From positions 1-20,856 of the forward strand of contig CAYPCH010000064.1 in assembly GCA_964409165.1 (NCBI GenBank): a DNA stretch of 20,856 bases, in the 5' to 3' direction. This DNA comes from CAYPCH01 sp964409165 (lineage in GTDB: Bacteria > Bacillota > Clostridia > Acetivibrionales > Acetivibrionaceae). The translations under genes were made by a program, and so were the position numbers. Shown one piece after another: positions 1 to 6,530 of this stretch; the first letter of the stretch is position 1, and every line of letters starts with the position of its first letter. The notes beneath the pieces were generated by a model. The model was not told the origin of the DNA, made no database searches, and saw only the letters and a program-made list of their open reading frames with translations.

Positions 1-34
1 TTAATACAGTTCAATATAAATGAATAATTAATTG

Positions 35-1555
35 CTAATCTCGTGGCTTCATTGTAGGAAACAGCAATACATCCCTTATGGAATAGGAATCGGTAAGAAG
101 CATTATAAGCCTGTCAATACCTATGCCAAGCCCTCCGGTGGGAGGCATTCCGTACTCCAATGCCGTAACAAAATCATCATCCATCATATTTGCCTCTTCA
201 TCCCCTGCTTCCCTCTTTGCAACCTGACTCAGAAATCTTTCCTTCTGGTCAATCGGGTCATTTAGCTCGGAATAAGCATTTGCCATTTCCCTTGATGTAA
301 TAAAAAGCTCAAATCTTTCTGTAAGTGAGGGTTCATCCGGTTTTCTCTTTGTAAGCGGCGAGACTTCAACAGGATAATCCAATATAAACGTCGGCTGAAC
401 CAGGTGTTCTTCAACAAATTCTTCAAAGAACAGGTTTAAAATTTCTCCTTTGGAAGGATTGCCTGTCATGCGAACTCTCTTTTCCCCTGCAATACGTCTT
501 GCTTCTTCATCGTTGGATATTTCATTGAAGTCAATACCCGAAAACTTTTTAACCGCATCTACCATAGTCATCCTTGTCCATGGAGGTGTAAGGTCTATTT
601 CCTGTCCCTGATATGAGATTTTTGTAGTTCCAAGCACATCCTTTGAAACAGAAGATATAAGGTTTTCGGTAAGCTCCATCATACCTCTATAGTCGGTATA
701 AGCTTCATATACCTCCATTAAGGTAAACTCTGGATTGTGTTTTATAGACATGCCTTCGTTCCTGAACATCCTGCCCATTTCGTATACCTTTTCCAGACCT
801 CCTACAATAAGCCTTTTTAAATAAAGCTCCGGAGCTATCCTTAAGTACAAATCGATATCCAGCGTATTATGGTGTGTAACAAAAGGTCTGGCAGTTGCTC
901 CCCCAGGAATTGAGTTCAATATAGGGGTATCAACCTCAAGAAATCCTCTTTCGTCCAGAAACTTTCTTATTGAATGAAGTATCCTGCTCCTTATGATAAA
1001 ATTCTTCCTTACATCAGGGTTTACAATAAGATCAACATATCTCTGTCTATATCTTAAGTCAATGTCTTTAAGACCATGCCACTTTTCCGGAAGCGGCTGA
1101 AGTGATTTTGAAAGCAGATTGATTTCTTTAACTTTTATGGAAATTTCACCTTTATTGGTTCTGAATACTTCACCTTTTACTCCAACAATATCTCCTATAT
1201 CGAATTTCTTAAAATCTTCATATGCTTCCTGCCCGATTTGATCAACCCTCACATAAATTTGTATTTTCCCGTCCCTGTCCTGGACATCGCAAAATCCGGC
1301 TTTCCCCATTCCCCTCTTGGACATAAGTCTTCCTGCTATCGAAACAACCTGTCCTTCCATTTCTTCAAATTTGTCAAGTATGTAATCGGTTGAATGTGTA
1401 ACATCATACTTGACAATAGTGAAAGGGTCTTTATTGCTATTCTGAAGTTCTGTCAGTTTCATCCTTCTGACCTTCAATATCTCATTCAAGTCCTGCATGT
1501 CCGAATTTTCATTATCACCTTGTATTGCATTGTTGATTTCATTATTTTCCGCCAT
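35..1555 (-). CDS. lysS: Lysyl-tRNA synthetase, class II
   Basis: Charges tRNA-Lys with lysine in the cytoplasm. The 506-residue product has an N-terminal OB-fold anticodon-binding domain (about residues 65-155) and a class II catalytic core (about 170-506). The core shows RYRQRYVDLI (motif 1 region), FRNEGMSIKHNPEFTLMEVY (motif 2) and GLGIGIDRLIMLL (motif 3). The length is normal for bacterial LysS. The frame could open five codons earlier at a GTG (1570), but that codon lies in the ribosome-binding site GGGAGGA. The ATG at 1555, six bases after that site, is the better start. It lies downstream of greA in the same direction, separated by about 255 bp of hairpin-rich DNA. It may share the greA promoter or be controlled separately. 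The family assignment is very secure; the operon status is inferred. Confidence 0.97.
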   Translation of the reverse strand: MAENNEINNAIQGDNENSDMQDLNEILKVRRMKLTELQNSNKDPFTIVKYDVTHSTDYILDKFEEMEGQVVSIAGRLMSKRGMGKAGFCDVQDRDGKIQIYVRVDQIGQEAYEDFKKFDIGDIVGVKGEVFRTNKGEISIKVKEINLLSKSLQPLPEKWHGLKDIDLRYRQRYVDLIVNPDVRKNFIIRSRILHSIRKFLDERGFLEVDTPILNSIPGGATARPFVTHHNTLDIDLYLRIAPELYLKRLIVGGLEKVYEMGRMFRNEGMSIKHNPEFTLMEVYEAYTDYRGMMELTENLISSVSKDVLGTTKISYQGQEIDLTPPWTRMTMVDAVKKFSGIDFNEISNDEEARRIAGEKRVRMTGNPSKGEILNLFFEEFVEEHLVQPTFILDYPVEVSPLTKRKPDEPSLTERFELFITSREMANAYSELNDPIDQKERFLSQVAKREAGDEEANMMDDDFVTALEYGMPPTGGLGIGIDRLIMLLTDSYSIRDVLLFPTMKPRD

Positions 1556-1561
1556 TGTATG

Positions 1562-1568
1562 TCCTCCC
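1562..1568 (-). promoter_or_regulatory. Ribosome-binding site that fixes the lysS start
   Basis: GGGAGGA on the minus strand sits six bases before the ATG at 1555. This rules out the in-frame GTG at 1570 as the start, because that GTG overlaps the site. Confidence 0.85.
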
Positions 1569-1582
1569 ACTAAATTATTAAT

Positions 1583-1622
1583 CTATATTAAAAGCGATTA
1601 AGACTTCACATCGCATTTCAAT
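1583..1622 (-). repeat. Hairpin repeat, copy 1 (upstream of lysS)
   Basis: First of four similar elements in the window, all in the same orientation. Read on the minus strand it starts TTGAAATGCGAT and ends ATCGCTTTTAATATAG. The two ends pair (TGCGAT with ATCGC, extended by TTGAA/TTTTAA with wobble pairs). It lies about 13 bases upstream of the lysS ribosome-binding site, so it is probably transcribed in the leader. Confidence 0.6.
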
Positions 1623-1632
1623 TTTGTCTCTT

Positions 1633-1702
1633 TAGGACCATTTCCTGAAAGGAAATCCAGCAAAAAGCAAGGGACTTGATGTCCCGAAGCTTTTTATTCA
1701 TT
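1633..1702 (+). repeat. Dispersed two-hairpin element, copy B
   Basis: On the plus strand this matches the reverse complement of about 8891-8957 almost base for base. Both contain a TTTCCTGAAAGGAAATCC hairpin segment followed by the AAAAAGC...GCTTTTT hairpin with the GTCCCGAAGCTTTTT arm. The two copies are about 7.2 kb apart in opposite orientation, both in intergenic DNA. Confidence 0.7.
1662..1695. terminator. Bidirectional terminator-like hairpin between greA and lysS
   Basis: Left arm AAAAAGC-AA-GGGAC (1662-1675), loop TTGAT, right arm GTCCC-GAA-GCTTTTT (1681-1695), with a small internal loop (AA opposite GAA). It carries a T-run on either strand. It could end greA transcription or act as an attenuator ahead of lysS. 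Confidence 0.5.
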
Positions 1703-1721
1703 TCACTCCAAGAGACCTAAA

Positions 1722-1760
1722 TTAAATAACAGCTTACATTCCATGTAAACTGTTATTTAA
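1722..1760. terminator. AT-rich palindromic hairpin downstream of greA
   Basis: Arms TTAAATAACAG (1722-1732) and CTGTTATTTAA (1750-1760), one mismatch, then TTACAT/ATGTAA around a three-base loop. It lies about 50 bp after the greA stop codon. The stem is long but AT-rich, and no clean T-run follows on the minus strand. It is a hairpin of uncertain role, possibly a weak terminator or mRNA 3'-end stabiliser. Confidence 0.4.
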
Positions 1761-1810
1761 TACATTATATATTAAATTAAAATAACTTTACAATATATTA
1801 TCCACTTAAT

Positions 1811-2287
1811 TTACTTATGGATTCCCAAAATCTTAAATTTTATTACTCCGTCAGGAACAGCAACTTCAATTAAAGTACCTTTCTTCTTGCCTATAAGCGC
1901 TCTTCCAACAGGGGATTCATTTGATATCTTATATTTAATCGGGTCTGCCTCTGTAGAACCAACTATAAAGTATTCAACCTCTTCGTTAAATTCCATATCC
2001 AGAACCCTTACTTTTGAACCAATACCAACAACATCAGTCTTAATATCATCCTCATCTATAACTTTTGCGTTTTTTAACATAGTCTCCAATTGAACTATTC
2101 TTCCCTCAACTTGAGCCTGTTCATTTTTTGCTTCATCATATTCAGAATTTTCAGATATATCTCCAAATGAAAGAGCCTGCTTTATTCTCTCTGCAACTTC
2201 TCTCCTCTTGACCGACTTTAAGAACTCCAACTCTTGTTCCAACTTTTGAAGCCCCTCATACGTCAGAACAACTTCTTTATTTACCAT
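1811..2287 (-). CDS. greA: Transcription elongation factor GreA
   Basis: Rescues backtracked RNA polymerase by stimulating cleavage of the transcript 3' end through the secondary channel. The 158-residue product has the family's normal length. Residues 1-75 form the antiparallel coiled coil, with the tip motif GDISENSEYDEAKNEQ (42-57). D43 and E46 correspond to the two acidic residues of GreA that coordinate the active-site metal. The C-terminal FKBP-like domain (about 80-158) includes ISNESPVGRALIGKKKG. The ATG follows GGAGAGG with suitable spacing. It has a consensus promoter (2475-2503) and an untranslated leader of about 180 bases holding a repeat hairpin. lysS lies downstream in the same direction. 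The identification is very secure. Confidence 0.97.
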   Translation of the reverse strand: MVNKEVVLTYEGLQKLEQELEFLKSVKRREVAERIKQALSFGDISENSEYDEAKNEQAQVEGRIVQLETMLKNAKVIDEDDIKTDVVGIGSKVRVLDMEFNEEVEYFIVGSTEADPIKYKISNESPVGRALIGKKKGTLIEVAVPDGVIKFKILGIHK

Positions 2288-2366
2288 TTGAAGCCTCTCC
2301 TTTACTTTGAATTTCGTGTTGATAATATATGCATTTATTTCTTATTTATTCTGCGTAAGCACGAAA

Positions 2367-2407
2367 CTATATTAAATGCGATAAAGATTTTACGTCGCAC
2401 TTCAATT
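2367..2407 (-). repeat. Hairpin repeat, copy 2 (greA leader)
   Basis: Best-paired of the four copies. On the minus strand TTGAAGTGCGA pairs with TATCGCATTTAA over about 11 positions including two G-U pairs, around a loop of about 11 bases. It sits roughly 80-120 bases upstream of the greA start and downstream of the greA promoter, so it should be in the transcript. A further inverted pair, ATCACGAAAAT and ATTTTCATGAT, follows at about 2420-2460. Confidence 0.65.
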
Positions 2408-2474
2408 CCTTGATACAGTATCACGAAAATCTAATTTTCCAATGAACCATTTTCATGATTTATTACGTTTAATC

Positions 2475-2503
2475 ATTATAGACTACTAATATCATATTGT
2501 CAA
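2475..2503 (-). promoter_or_regulatory. Consensus vegetative promoter for greA(-lysS)
   Basis: On the minus strand, TTGACA (2498-2503) and TATAAT (2475-2480) are separated by exactly 17 bases (2481-2497). This matches the primary sigma factor consensus perfectly. Transcription should start near 2468, giving a leader of about 180 bases before greA. The -35 box lies inside one arm of a perfect palindrome. Confidence 0.85.
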
Positions 2504-2528
2504 CAACATATAAGTTGTTGACAATATG
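2493..2528. repeat. Perfect 15-bp palindrome overlapping the greA -35 box
   Basis: CATATTGTCAACAAC (2493-2507) and GTTGTTGACAATATG (2514-2528) are exact inverted copies around a six-base spacer. One arm contains the greA -35 hexamer. No T-run follows, so it is unlikely to be a terminator. It could be a repressor operator. The other arm also has TTGACA facing the opposite way, but no -10 box lies 17 bases beyond it. Confidence 0.75.
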
Positions 2529-2584
2529 TCGCTATAAACCATAGATAGAACGAGCAACAAAGAGTTAAATCAAGTAATATATCT

Positions 2585-2674
2585 TTATTTGTATTCCCTC
2601 AGCTTTAACAGGTCAACGTCGCCATTTTTAAGGCTTTTGCGCCCTTTATTGTTGAGCGTGTTAAGAATTTTGTA
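2585..2674 (-). pseudogene. Short coding-like stretch downstream of the broken gene
   Basis: Twenty-nine sense codons ending in TAA read YKILNTLNNKGRKS...LLKLREYK, with a plausible hydrophilic composition. They follow directly after a TGA in the same frame, and there is no start codon or ribosome-binding site. It may be the displaced C-terminus of the upstream gene (2682-3722) after further frame errors, a relic of another gene, or chance. Confidence 0.2.
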
Positions 2675-2889
2675 TCACAACTCAAATGTACATATATCCT
2701 GTTATTATATATTCGTAATTTCTGAACTGTTTATAAACCTTATTCATAATATTATAATCGGTACTATCTGTAAATACTTTAGCTTCAATATTCAATTTAT
2801 GTGTTATAATAATTTCTGCAATCTCATTATCGCTGTAAAAGTTAACTGCATTTTTTGATAAAATACCCTTGATACCACTGGTTAAACCG

Positions 2890-2944
2890 ATATTAACTCC
2901 GTCTATAATTAAATTTCCTGATAGGGGGCTGTTGCACAAAATTT
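2890..2944. repeat. 55-bp sequence duplicated on the left edge of the N-gap
   Basis: Identical over all 55 bases to 3045-3099 on the right edge, starting ATATTAACTCC and ending ACAAAATTT. The match ends exactly at the gap borders, which suggests two overlapping contig ends that were not merged. Confidence 0.95.
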
Positions 2945-3044
2945 NNNNNNNNNNNNNNNNNNNNNNNNNNNNNNNNNNNNNNNNNNNNNNNNNNNNNNNN
3001 NNNNNNNNNNNNNNNNNNNNNNNNNNNNNNNNNNNNNNNNNNNN
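2945..3044. other. Assembly gap (100 N)
   Basis: Exactly 100 undetermined bases, a conventional placeholder length, inside a coding region. Identical 55-bp flanks suggest the true gap is negative, meaning the contigs overlap. Confidence 0.98.
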
Positions 3045-3099
3045 ATATTAACTCCGTCTATAATTAAATTTCCTGATAGGGGGCTGTTGCACAAAATTT
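3045..3099. repeat. 55-bp sequence duplicated on the right edge of the N-gap
   Basis: Exact copy of 2890-2944. It contains the same five-G run (3079-3083) at which the reading frame breaks. Confidence 0.95.
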
Positions 3100-3811
3100 A
3101 TAATTATATCGGCATTTCTCAACCCGCTTTTTAAATCACTTGTAATTCTGATAGACAGTCCAGTTTCTTCAAGGATATCTTCCGTCTTTTTTTCTATTGC
3201 ATCCTTTTCACTTGTTATTATCGTAATAAACTTCACCAAGGGTGATAAAAGTTCAATAAAATAATACAGCATATTAAAACTATCGCCATGAACAACCACC
3301 ATATCAAGGTTTCTGATGTCTCGTCTTTTCCTTTCGGTTATTTCTTTTAATATATCTACCAAAAGTGCGGTATAGATAAAATCCCCTGAAAACGGATTTC
3401 TAATACAGTCTTTTAAATATAAGTTATCTGGCGTATTTTGAGGCAAATAGCATTTTTCAATATTGTTTTGTCTGCAAATCTTTAAGATAGCACTGCTTAT
3501 TTTTTTGACACCCAAGTATTTGAAATTTATTATTTCATTCAATGTATAAGGAATACTGATTAAGTATATGCTTAATTCTTCATCAATTCTTACTTCTTCA
3601 AAAGCATCCCTATAAAGATTTCTATTGAAACTTTTCCCGAAACCGGATACAAGTTTTAATATTTTATTGCTTTTCTTGTCTCCTCTTTCTTCTAAATACG
3701 TAATTACTCCGATATTCCGCATAGTAACATCACTTGCCTTATAATTCGCTGTTAACTATAACTATTTCTCTTTGTCTTCAAATATTCAAAAAAACTTAAA
3801 ACTTGATTTTC

Positions 3812-5563
3812 TTAAGGTTTATTAAAAACATAATTATTGTCCTTGTTCTCATTTTGCCATTCCTTATAGCTACCCATTTCCTTTAAGTTTTTGTTTAAGA
3901 CATCCCATATGTCCGACGAAGCAAAATTCCTAGCCCACACACAGGTACCTGCAAGCTTGTACTTATGTGCCAATACAGACTTTAAATTTATTGAATTAGC
4001 ATCCTCAAGCCACAGCCTGTAAAGAGCATTGTCTTTTTTGTATTCTGCGTAAAACTGACCGCTCTCCTCATCCCATTTTGTCACTGCATTGTTCTCGATA
4101 ATTGTCTTTCTTGCAGCTTCCATGGACAGAGCCTGACTTGTCAGCTTACTTTTATTGTTTGCATCAGTTTCCAACTTCCATACACGTGTATAAAACGGAA
4201 GTCCTAAGAGCAGTTTCTCTCTTGGAACCTTTTCATTTTCAAGAACCCTTTTCAATATTCTCTCAACCCAAGTTACCTGAGCCACTGAGCCTGCAACAGG
4301 ACTTGTACTCCAATGCTGGTCATAGGACATGTACATTATATAATCCACAGCTTCACTTAAAGCTTTTTTGTCATAACAGCGGATATCGTTCACATCCACT
4401 GACACTACGAGTCCCTGCTCCCTAAGAAAAGGTGCTATCTCCCTTACAAACTGTGTAAAAGCATCTTTGTCCTTCTCATAAAGATTTTCAAAGTCTATGT
4501 TTATCCCATCAAGTTTGTACAGCGCAACATACGCAAGCACATTCCTGATCAGGTTGTCTCTGGCATCAGTGTTGTTCAAAAGCTTGCTTGTCATTTCTAA
4601 ATCGGTAAAATCATTACTTAAAAGGGCCCATACCTTATAACCTTCACTATGGGCCCATTCCACGTATTTTGAGTAAGCTCTGTTAATTAATTCTCCCTCG
4701 GCGTTGCTAACCTGAAACCAGGTTGGGGATATAATATCAAGCCCTTTCATCTTCCCTACGCTTGCCGGGTTCTCACGCCGGCTATACACCATGTCCCATA
4801 CCAAATTTATTTTACCGTTTGCAGGCTTCCACGCAATAGGTTCCTCCTTTTGTGGCAAACTTTCCACCGTCATTCTTTTTACCACGACAAACCGCTTTTC
4901 TATATATCCTATTGCTCCATCCCACGTTCTAACCTTGTACCATTTATCGTATTCCTCAAATATTCTAAGTGTATTTTTTTCTGAGCTTGCTTGCGTCATC
5001 TCAAGTTTCCTGATTATGGGGTGCCGGATGGATCTGCCCTTCCTTATTACAGCATCGGTTTCTATAGGCTCAGCTATTTGCCTGATGCTGTTTTTATAAT
5101 CAATTATAATAATATTGCTTTCTTTGATATATGATACTTCAATGCCGTAAAAATCGCCCAGGAACTCAATTGGAATATAAACCGTGTCATCTTCAACCGT
5201 CACAGGTATATTAAGTGTCATTGGGTTATTATTGACAAGTGCGTCAAGAACATCGGTCTTCATTCTTATTACCCTGTCTTTTGTTGTAATAGTGACTTTC
5301 TGCAAAGCTTCATCCCAGTAAATATTAGGGTCAAAGTATTTCTTAACTATATCGAAAGGCAATAGAATTTCTTCGTCAATAATCTTAGGTTCTTTTTGGG
5401 GAATGATATTCTCTCCTTCAATAACCAGCATAAGTCCAGCTTCATTGAAAGCAGGAACTATATCGTTGTTCGGACGCGTATTCACATAATAATAGAAAAA
5501 CGCCGCAGATATGGCTGCAAGTACTAGTATTATTGTAACCAAAGTAAGAATAACCTTCTTCAT
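3812..5563 (-). CDS. Membrane-anchored glycoside hydrolase family 18-type protein with SH3-like domain
   Basis: The 583-residue product starts with a positively charged N-terminus and one hydrophobic segment (about 4-26), a signal anchor or uncleaved signal peptide. Residues about 38-157 resemble the copper-amine-oxidase N-terminal-like domain common in clostridial surface proteins. Residues about 165-230 look like a bacterial SH3 domain (DKWYKVRTWDGAIGYIEKRFV). The C-terminal part (about 250-565) is a GH18 barrel: LDGINIDFENLYE carries the DxxDxDxE signature with catalytic E359, followed by YIMYMSYDQHW and LLGLPFYTRVW. Such proteins act outside the membrane on peptidoglycan or other N-acetylglucosamine polymers, and some function in spore germination. 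The actual substrate is inferred. The ATG follows AGGGGGA. It has a terminator upstream and so probably its own promoter. Confidence 0.88.
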   Translation of the reverse strand: MKKVILTLVTIILVLAAISAAFFYYYVNTRPNNDIVPAFNEAGLMLVIEGENIIPQKEPKIIDEEILLPFDIVKKYFDPNIYWDEALQKVTITTKDRVIRMKTDVLDALVNNNPMTLNIPVTVEDDTVYIPIEFLGDFYGIEVSYIKESNIIIIDYKNSIRQIAEPIETDAVIRKGRSIRHPIIRKLEMTQASSEKNTLRIFEEYDKWYKVRTWDGAIGYIEKRFVVVKRMTVESLPQKEEPIAWKPANGKINLVWDMVYSRRENPASVGKMKGLDIISPTWFQVSNAEGELINRAYSKYVEWAHSEGYKVWALLSNDFTDLEMTSKLLNNTDARDNLIRNVLAYVALYKLDGINIDFENLYEKDKDAFTQFVREIAPFLREQGLVVSVDVNDIRCYDKKALSEAVDYIMYMSYDQHWSTSPVAGSVAQVTWVERILKRVLENEKVPREKLLLGLPFYTRVWKLETDANNKSKLTSQALSMEAARKTIIENNAVTKWDEESGQFYAEYKKDNALYRLWLEDANSINLKSVLAHKYKLAGTCVWARNFASSDIWDVLNKNLKEMGSYKEWQNENKDNNYVFNKP

Positions 5564-5610
5564 TTTGTTCCCCCTGAAATAAAATTGTATTTTACATTCT
5601 AATATCTAAC

Positions 5611-5616
5611 ATTATA
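5611..5616 (-). promoter_or_regulatory. Possible -10 box for the GH18-type gene
   Basis: TATAAT on the minus strand about 48 bases before the ATG at 5563 and just after the upstream terminator. No consensus -35 hexamer lies 16-18 bases further upstream, so this could be an activated or alternative-sigma promoter. Confidence 0.35.
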
Positions 5617-5640
5617 CTACATTTTTCGTGCAAAAAAAGT

Positions 5641-5668
5641 TAAAAAATAAGGAAGTCGTTTGACTTCC
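5641..5668 (-). terminator. Rho-independent terminator after the DUF6106-like gene
   Basis: GGAAGTC (5651-5657) and GACTTCC (5662-5668) pair around a four-base loop. On the minus strand the stem is followed by TTATTTTTTA. It lies 30 bases beyond the stop codon at 5699. Confidence 0.85.
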
Positions 5669-5698
5669 CTGCTTTTCTTGTTTTATTTGTTTTATTTG

Positions 5699-6205
5699 TT
5701 ATTCATAAACTTTTCTGTTCATTGTCTTTATGCTACTGAGCATTCTGTTATCAGGTTCAAAATAAACAATAATCTTCCTTTTATCATAATGTGCAATAAA
5801 GAAGTATGTGTTCTCAGAATTCATTGAGCTTGCTGCATTTATTTTTGTAAGCATTCCTTTAGTGGCCTCATCGTGCTTTTCACTTGATACTTTCGCCATT
5901 ATTTCAAACTGTCTGCAACTGCCGCTGAACAATCTTTTCCTTTTCCTTTTGGCAATTATTTTGTCTATGTCGAGATCTCCGTTTGTAAGGGCATACTCAA
6001 ATTCAACATTTCTTGACGTTATGATCCTGTAGGCAATGTATGCTATGGCAATCACTGCTGCAAGACCAATTCCAAAATATAGAACGCCTGCCAGCGACAT
6101 TATTATAAAGGCAACTGCAAATGTTATCAGAATAGTACCGAATACAATTAAATAATCTGCATAATCCGGTTTTTTCCTGATAATTCTTTCAATAAATATG
6201 TCCAT
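5699..6205 (-). CDS. Small membrane protein, DUF6106-like
   Basis: The 168-residue product has two adjacent hydrophobic segments (about 18-38 and 41-62) after a short basic N-terminus. A mainly polar cytoplasmic-type domain follows (about 65-168). The stretch VEFEYALTNGDLDIDKIIAKRKRKR resembles, from memory, the clostridial family of unknown function DUF6106. I propose no biochemical role. The ATG at 6205 follows GGGGAGGA with good spacing. The gene is monocistronic by context: a strong terminator follows it, and the groEL terminator precedes it by about 265 bp. Hairpin repeats 3 and 4 lie in that upstream region. The gene is real; the family label is moderately secure. Confidence 0.8.
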   Translation of the reverse strand: MDIFIERIIRKKPDYADYLIVFGTILITFAVAFIIMSLAGVLYFGIGLAAVIAIAYIAYRIITSRNVEFEYALTNGDLDIDKIIAKRKRKRLFSGSCRQFEIMAKVSSEKHDEATKGMLTKINAASSMNSENTYFFIAHYDKRKIIVYFEPDNRMLSSIKTMNRKVYE

Positions 6206-6269
6206 TTTATCCTCCCCGATAAATTGTATTTATATATTAGCAAAACACAAACAAACAGTATAATCGAAA

Positions 6270-6309
6270 TTATATTGAATGCTATAAAAATTTCACATCC
6301 CACTTCAAT
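6270..6309 (-). repeat. Hairpin repeat, copy 3 (upstream of DUF6106-like gene)
   Basis: On the minus strand it starts ATTGAAGTGGGATG and ends TATAGCATTCAATATAA. It aligns with copies 1 and 2 over about 40 bases and keeps the outer TTGAA/TTCAA pairing. It lies 65-105 bases before the start codon at 6205. Confidence 0.6.
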
Positions 6310-6420
6310 ATCCAAAATCAATGTAAAACGTTTATTGCATAATATATAGAATCATTTTCGTGATTAATATAATTTAAAGTACTTAATAATTTTATCTTCA
6401 AACTCATTATAAATCAAGGG

Positions 6421-6460
6421 CATATTCAATAGATAAGGAATTTACATCCCACTTCCATAT
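6421..6460 (-). repeat. Hairpin repeat, copy 4 (downstream of groEL terminator)
   Basis: On the minus strand it starts ATATGGAAGTGGGATGTAAA and ends TCTATTGAATATG. It matches the other copies, most closely copy 3 (GAAGTGGGATGT). The outer ATAT/ATAT and GGAA/TTGA positions can still form a stem with mismatches. It lies 10 bases beyond the groEL terminator. Confidence 0.5.
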
Positions 6461-6469
6461 CAGGCATAC

Positions 6470-6501
6470 AAAAAGGCTCCCATTGTAGTAACATGGGAGC
6501 C
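6470..6501 (-). terminator. Rho-independent terminator of the groESL operon
   Basis: GGCTCCCAT (6475-6483) and ATGGGAGCC (6493-6501) form a perfect nine-pair GC-rich stem with a nine-base loop. On the minus strand TTTTT follows. It lies 30 bases after the groEL stop. Confidence 0.95.
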
Positions 6502-6530
6502 CTTTGCAATATATATACGGTCTGGGAATA

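Larger units (their letters stand above)
1626..1716 (-). promoter_or_regulatory. Structured region between greA and lysS with alternative pairings
   Basis: On the minus strand, a GTCTCTT arm (1710-1716) can pair with AAGAGAC (1626-1632) and enclose two hairpins. The overlapping arms TTTAGG (1716-1721) and CCTAAA (1631-1636) can also pair. The two pairings cross, so they are mutually exclusive unless a pseudoknot forms. Inside lie a terminator-like hairpin (1662-1695) and an ATTTCC/GGAAAT hairpin. No T-box or lysine riboswitch core motif was recognised. A leader attenuator is possible but is inference. Confidence 0.35.
2682..3722 (-). pseudogene. Unrecognised protein gene, broken by an assembly gap and probable homopolymer frameshift
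   Basis: The start-proximal part (3722 down to about 3080) encodes 214 residues beginning MRNIGVITYLEERGDKKSNK. The rest continues in another frame beyond the N-gap, down to TGA at 2682. Removing one base from the five-G run (3079-3083, and its duplicate 2924-2928) and collapsing the duplicated 55 bp joins ...NADIIINFVQQP to LSGNLIIDGVNIG... in one frame. That restores a protein of about 294 residues. The alternating hydrophobic strands and glycines around residues 138-230 suggest a Rossmann-like fold, but I do not recognise the family. No strong ribosome-binding site precedes the ATG. It lies 90 bp after the GH18-type gene and may be co-transcribed. I infer that the defect is technical rather than biological. 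Confidence 0.6.
6206..6469. other. Intergenic region between groEL terminator and DUF6106-like gene
   Basis: About 264 AT-rich bases holding hairpin repeat copies 3 and 4, and an ATCATTTTCGTGATT segment (6350-6364). Copy 2 has a similar ATTTTCATGATT nearby. I found no promoter with both boxes close to consensus. Confidence 0.5.

Noticed and set aside
1571..1810. T-box or lysine riboswitch upstream of lysS
   Set aside because: There is no AGGGTGGNACCGCG antiterminator motif and no lysine-box core. Only generic hairpins are present.
2890..3099. Genuine 55-bp tandem duplication or insertion flanking repeats
   Set aside because: The copies end exactly at a conventional 100-N gap and are completely identical. 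An unmerged contig overlap explains this more simply.
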